A DNA stretch of 64,000 bases from NCBI RefSeq assembly GCF_001984035.1, contig NZ_CP019449.1, positions 4,159,501 through 4,223,500 on the forward strand, in the 5' to 3' direction. The translations under genes and the position numbers were made by a program. Shown here one piece after another: positions 61,636 to 64,000 of this stretch. How positions within the stretch are numbered: position 1 is the stretch's first letter; every line of letters begins with the position of its first letter. Below the pieces are notes generated by a model. It made no database searches. It worked only from the letters and a program-made list of their open reading frames with translations, and had not been told where the DNA came from. Origin of the DNA: Sphingopyxis sp. QXT-31 (GTDB lineage: Bacteria; Pseudomonadota; Alphaproteobacteria; Sphingomonadales; Sphingomonadaceae).

Positions 61636-61986
61636 CTAGACGGTGAAGCTCTCGCCGCAGCCGCACGCGCCCTTGGCGTTCGGATTTTCGAACACGAAGC
61701 CCGCGGCGAAATCGTCCTCGACCCAGTCCATCGTGCTGCCGATCAGATAGAGCACCGATGCGCCGTCGATGTAGAAGACCCCGCCGGGCGTCTCGATCTT
61801 CTCGTCGAATTTCGCTTCTTCGGTGACATAATCGACCGAGTAAGCGAGCCCCGAACAGCCGCGGCGCGGCGTCGACAGGCGGACGCCGATCGCGCCTTCG
61901 GGCGCCGCGGCCATCAGCGTCGCGATGCGTTCCTCGGCGTTCGGCGTCAGCATGACGGCAGCGGGGCGGGCTTTCAACATCGTCAT
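61636..61986 (-). CDS. sufA: SufA-type iron-sulfur carrier
   Basis: A 116-residue A-type carrier that passes [Fe-S] clusters to target proteins. The ligand cysteines are in STPRRGCSGLAYSVDY and the C-terminal GACGCGESF. I placed the start at the ATG at 61986, with GGAG six bases upstream; the next ATG is at 61980. It lies downstream of sufT, separated by repeat copy i, so it may have lost or kept read-through from the suf operon. Confidence 0.93.
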   Translation of the reverse strand: MTMLKARPAAVMLTPNAEERIATLMAAAPEGAIGVRLSTPRRGCSGLAYSVDYVTEEAKFDEKIETPGGVFYIDGASVLYLIGSTMDWVEDDFAAGFVFENPNAKGACGCGESFTV

Positions 61987-61999
61987 CTCACACTCCTTC

Positions 62000-62175
62000 C
62001 CCTCTCCCCTTGCGGGAGAGGGATGTGAAGACTTGGCAGCTTGCTGCCTAGTCGAAGCTGGGTGAGGGGTTGTGGTCGAAGACCGCGCGAGCCTGCGGCT
62101 CGCAGACCCCTCATCCAACTACGCCTAGCGCCAAAGGCGCAAGGCTTCGTATCCTTCTCCCGCAAGGGGAGAAGG
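62000..62175. repeat. paired-hairpin element copy i
   Basis: About 176 bp between sufT and sufA. The left hairpin is CCTCTCCC-CTTGC-GGGAGAGG (62001-62021), then the module AAGACTTGGCAGCTTGCTGC and TAGTCGAAGCTGGGTGAGGG (the inverse of copy g's subtype). The right half has ACCCCTCATCCAACTACGC, GCGCCAAAGGCGC and the hairpin CCTTCTCC-CGCAA-GGGGAGAAGG (62153-62175). Confidence 0.9.
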
Positions 62176-62182
62176 GGTTAAT

Positions 62183-62653
62183 TCACAACATCCCCAGTTC
62201 GAGGCGCGCTTCGTCGCTCATATTCTGCGGCGACCACGGCGGATCCCAGACGAGATTGACCTCGGCATCGCCGACGCCGGGCACCGCGCCGACGCGCAGT
62301 TCGACCTCGGCAGGCATCGATTCGGCGACCGGACAGTGCGGCGTGGTCAGCGTCATCGTGACCATAACATGGCCTTCGTCGATCTCGACATTGTAGATCA
62401 GGCCGAGATCGTAGATGTTCACAGGGATTTCGGGGTCGAAAATCTCCTTGAGCGCGTCGATCACCGACTCATAGAGGTCGCCGCCGACCGCGCCGGGCGC
62501 GACCTCGGCGGGCTTGGCCGCAAGGAAGCCTTCGAGATAGTCGCGCTTGCGCTCCAATTTCTCGGGTGCACTCTCGGCATCGTCGACGCGTGCCTTGGGC
62601 GGGGCTTCGACGCTCGCCACTTCTTCCACCTTGATCATGCGATCCTCGCTCAT
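62183..62653 (-). CDS. sufT: SufT (DUF59/MIP18-like) Fe-S maturation protein
   Basis: A 156-residue DUF59 protein encoded in the suf operon. A basic/acidic N-terminal extension of about 55 residues precedes the domain: LYESVIDALKEIFDPEIPVN, YDLGLIYNVEID, MTLTTPHCPVAESMP (with the conserved cysteine) and VNLVWDPPWSPQ. SufT helps target Fe-S clusters to particular proteins. Its start overlaps the sufS stop by 4 nt, so they are co-translated. Confidence 0.92.
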   Translation of the reverse strand: MSEDRMIKVEEVASVEAPPKARVDDAESAPEKLERKRDYLEGFLAAKPAEVAPGAVGGDLYESVIDALKEIFDPEIPVNIYDLGLIYNVEIDEGHVMVTMTLTTPHCPVAESMPAEVELRVGAVPGVGDAEVNLVWDPPWSPQNMSDEARLELGML

Positions 62654-63888
62654 CCGAAAATCCTCTCGACGCGGGCGAGGCCGTCTATCAGCGTCGCCAC
62701 ATCGTCGTCATTGCTATACACACCGAAACTTGCGCGCGCGGTCGCGGGCACCCCCAGATGCTCCATCAGCGGCTGCGCGCAATGGTGCCCGGCGCGGATC
62801 GCGACCCCGCTTTCGTCCAAGATAGTGCCGATGTCGTGCGGATGAACCCCCGCCATCGAAAAGCTTACAATTCCGGCACTGTTTTCAGGACCATAGAGCG
62901 TGATGCTGTTCTTGCGCGAAAGCTGCTCGCGGAGCCTCGCAACCAGCGAACACTCATGCGCGTGGATCGCATCGATCCCGATCGCATCGACATAATCGAC
63001 CGCCGCCGCGAGCCCGATCGCCTCGATGATCGCGGGGGTTCCCGCCTCGAAGCGCGTCGGGGCGGGGGCGTAGGTCGTGCGTTCGAAAGTGACCCGGTCG
63101 ATCATCGACCCGCCGCCCTGCCACGGCGGCAGCCTGTCGAGCTTGTCGCTCCAAAGCACGCCGATGCCCGTCGGGCCGTAAAGCTTGTGCCCCGAGAAGG
63201 CATAATAGTCGCAGCCGAGCGCCGCGACATCGACGGGCAGCCGCGGCACCGCCTGGCAGCCGTCGATCAGCAGCTCGGCGCCGACGCGGTGCGCGATCTC
63301 GGCGGCGCGCGCGACGTCGAGCGGGCTGCCGAGCACGTTCGAGACATGCGCGAAGGCGACCATATTATGCTCGGGAGTCAGCAGTTTCTCGGCCGCATCG
63401 AGGTCGATGCAGCCGTCGGCGGTCAGCGGGCACACATCGACCTGCCACCCGGCGAGCTGCCAAGGCACGATATTGCTGTGATGCTCGAGCATCGACAGCA
63501 GCACGCGGCCCTTCTTCGGATGCGAGTAGGCGACGAGGTTGATCGCCTCGGTCGCGCCGCGCACGAAGGCAATCTGCTCTTCCTTTGCGCCGATGAACGC
63601 CGCGATCCGCCGCCGCGCGGCCTCATAGGCGAGCGTCATGTCGGCCGAGCGCGCATAGACGCCGCGGTGCACCGTCGCATAATCGCGTCCCATCGCGTTG
63701 ACGGTCGCGTCGATGACCGCCTGCGGTTTCTGCGCGGTCGCGGCGGTATCGAGATAGTGCCAGCCGGGGTTGAGGCCGGGGAATTGGTCTCTAATCCCGT
63801 TTGTGTCGAGCGAAGTCGAGACACGTTGGCGCCCAGCTTCACGTCCCTCAACTTCGCTCGGGACGAACGGGGAAGAGAGGCTGCTCAC
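62650..63888 (-). CDS. sufS: cysteine desulfurase SufS with repeat-encoded N-terminus
   Basis: A group II cysteine desulfurase of 412 residues that supplies persulfide sulfur for Fe-S assembly. PLP binds at Lys235 in FSGHKLYGPTGIG and the active cysteine is Cys370 in IRAGHHCAQPLMEHLG. The start is the GTG at 63888, which overlaps the sufD stop by 4 nt (GTGA). Residues 7-31 (PFVPSEVEGREAG... to TSLDTNG) are translated from a REP inverted pair. The conserved part begins at IRDQFPGLNPGWHYLD. The extension is extra to the family; it should be tolerated because the core is intact. Confidence 0.95.
   Translation of the reverse strand: MSSLSSPFVPSEVEGREAGRQRVSTSLDTNGIRDQFPGLNPGWHYLDTAATAQKPQAVIDATVNAMGRDYATVHRGVYARSADMTLAYEAARRRIAAFIGAKEEQIAFVRGATEAINLVAYSHPKKGRVLLSMLEHHSNIVPWQLAGWQVDVCPLTADGCIDLDAAEKLLTPEHNMVAFAHVSNVLGSPLDVARAAEIAHRVGAELLIDGCQAVPRLPVDVAALGCDYYAFSGHKLYGPTGIGVLWSDKLDRLPPWQGGGSMIDRVTFERTTYAPAPTRFEAGTPAIIEAIGLAAAVDYVDAIGIDAIHAHECSLVARLREQLSRKNSITLYGPENSAGIVSFSMAGVHPHDIGTILDESGVAIRAGHHCAQPLMEHLGVPATARASFGVYSNDDDVATLIDGLARVERIFG
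63797..63870. repeat. REPIN (inverted CCGTT-type REP pair) inside sufS
   Basis: Two 30-bp units, 63797-63826 (starts CCGTTTGTGTCGAGCG) and 63841-63870 (inverse, ends GGGACGAACGG), are separated by 14 bp. They belong to the same family as the units at 16325 and 16675, with CCGTT ends outward. The pair lies 15 bp into the sufS reading frame and stays open in it. Confidence 0.92.
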
Positions 63889-64000
63889 ACCAGTTCCCCC
63901 AGCTTCGCGAGCGCGAGCGCCTGCAATTTTTCCTCATCCTCGGCGCCGTCGAAGACGCCCGCGACGAAGGCTTGCAGCAGGATCTTCTTCGCCTCGCCGG
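63885..64000 (-). CDS. sufD: SufD, C-terminal end (continues beyond right edge)
   Basis: Only the last 38 codons are visible. The end reads AKKILLQAFVAGVFDGAEDE and closes LALAKLGELV. This fits the C-terminus of SufD, the scaffold-complex partner of SufB and SufC. The identification rests mainly on position directly before sufS and on this motif. Its TGA overlaps the sufS GTG. Confidence 0.8.
   Translation of the reverse strand, partial: GEAKKILLQAFVAGVFDGAEDEEKLQALALAKLGELV

Noticed and set aside
3556..62175. CRISPR array
   Set aside because: The repeats are dispersed kilobases apart, vary in sequence and are bounded by hairpins; there are no regular spacers and no cas genes.
1..64000. tRNA or rRNA genes
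   Set aside because: I looked for T-arm-like GGTTCGAATCC sequences and rRNA cores on both strands and found only chance matches inside genes, such as near 45620 in phzF.

Overview
The window looks like chromosomal DNA of a sphingomonad (Alphaproteobacteria, Sphingomonadales; Sphingopyxis or a close relative is my best guess). The reasons are very high G+C, short intergenic gaps, many 4-nt start/stop overlaps, alphaproteobacterial gene pairings (serC-serA, bolA/J-domain/cobS/cobT, sufD-sufS-sufT-sufA), a TonB-dependent receptor with a plug domain, and dispersed palindromic repeats of the kind seen between sphingomonad genes. I see no rRNA, tRNA, CRISPR array, phage or classical insertion sequence.

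Layout. 1-2740: serA (cut by the left edge) and serC on the minus strand, behind a serC-type leader RNA. 2851-6849: an extensin-like lipoprotein, a LOG-family protein, two c-type cytochromes and prephenate dehydratase. 6898-13821: a minus-strand run led by purT, then an AAC(3)-I-like acetyltransferase, a secreted protein, polA and another secreted protein; a CDP-alcohol phosphatidyltransferase lies beyond. 13893-19913: an MFS carrier, GFA protein, lipoprotein, GIY-YIG nuclease, YdeI-like protein, guaA and an esterase. 19973-24943: a LuxR-type regulator, an exported proline-rich protein and a TonB-dependent receptor. 25077-30617: glycosyltransferase with LpxH-like phosphoesterase, then an acetolactate-synthase-like enzyme with an aldehyde dehydrogenase. 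30794-41568: the cobT...cobS locus split by about 5 kb, then J-domain, BolA, cupin and pirin genes. 41565-46502: small exported proteins, an epoxide-hydrolase-like protein, a penicillin-recognising serine hydrolase, phzF and pdxH. 46667-54190: cbpA-yihY-fabI-VOC-aroC-SLC13 as one tight unit, then a DctA/GltP symporter. 54224-61635: a low-complexity lipoprotein, P450, Phd/PIN toxin-antitoxin pair, K+/H+ antiporter, flavin-dependent halogenase and a second extensin-like protein. 61636-64000: sufA, sufT, sufS and the end of sufD.

The most unusual signal is in the repeats. Two unrelated families of short elements bounded by outward-facing palindromes are scattered through the window. Each family has empty copies and exactly one copy loaded with a small endonuclease gene. 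A 30-bp CCGTT-type REP forms an empty inverted pair inside the 5' end of sufS, and the same pair, in the same orientation, brackets a GIY-YIG nuclease gene at 16325-16704. A larger paired-hairpin element, about 175 bp, has seven empty copies here. In an eighth copy a DUF559 (PD-(D/E)XK-like) nuclease gene occupies the centre, at 32641-33094. The elements also alter host genes: they supply the C-terminus of a glycosyltransferase, the N-terminal extension of SufS and the gap just before cobT. This suggests nuclease-assisted spread of non-autonomous palindromic elements, which remains an inference until tested across genomes.
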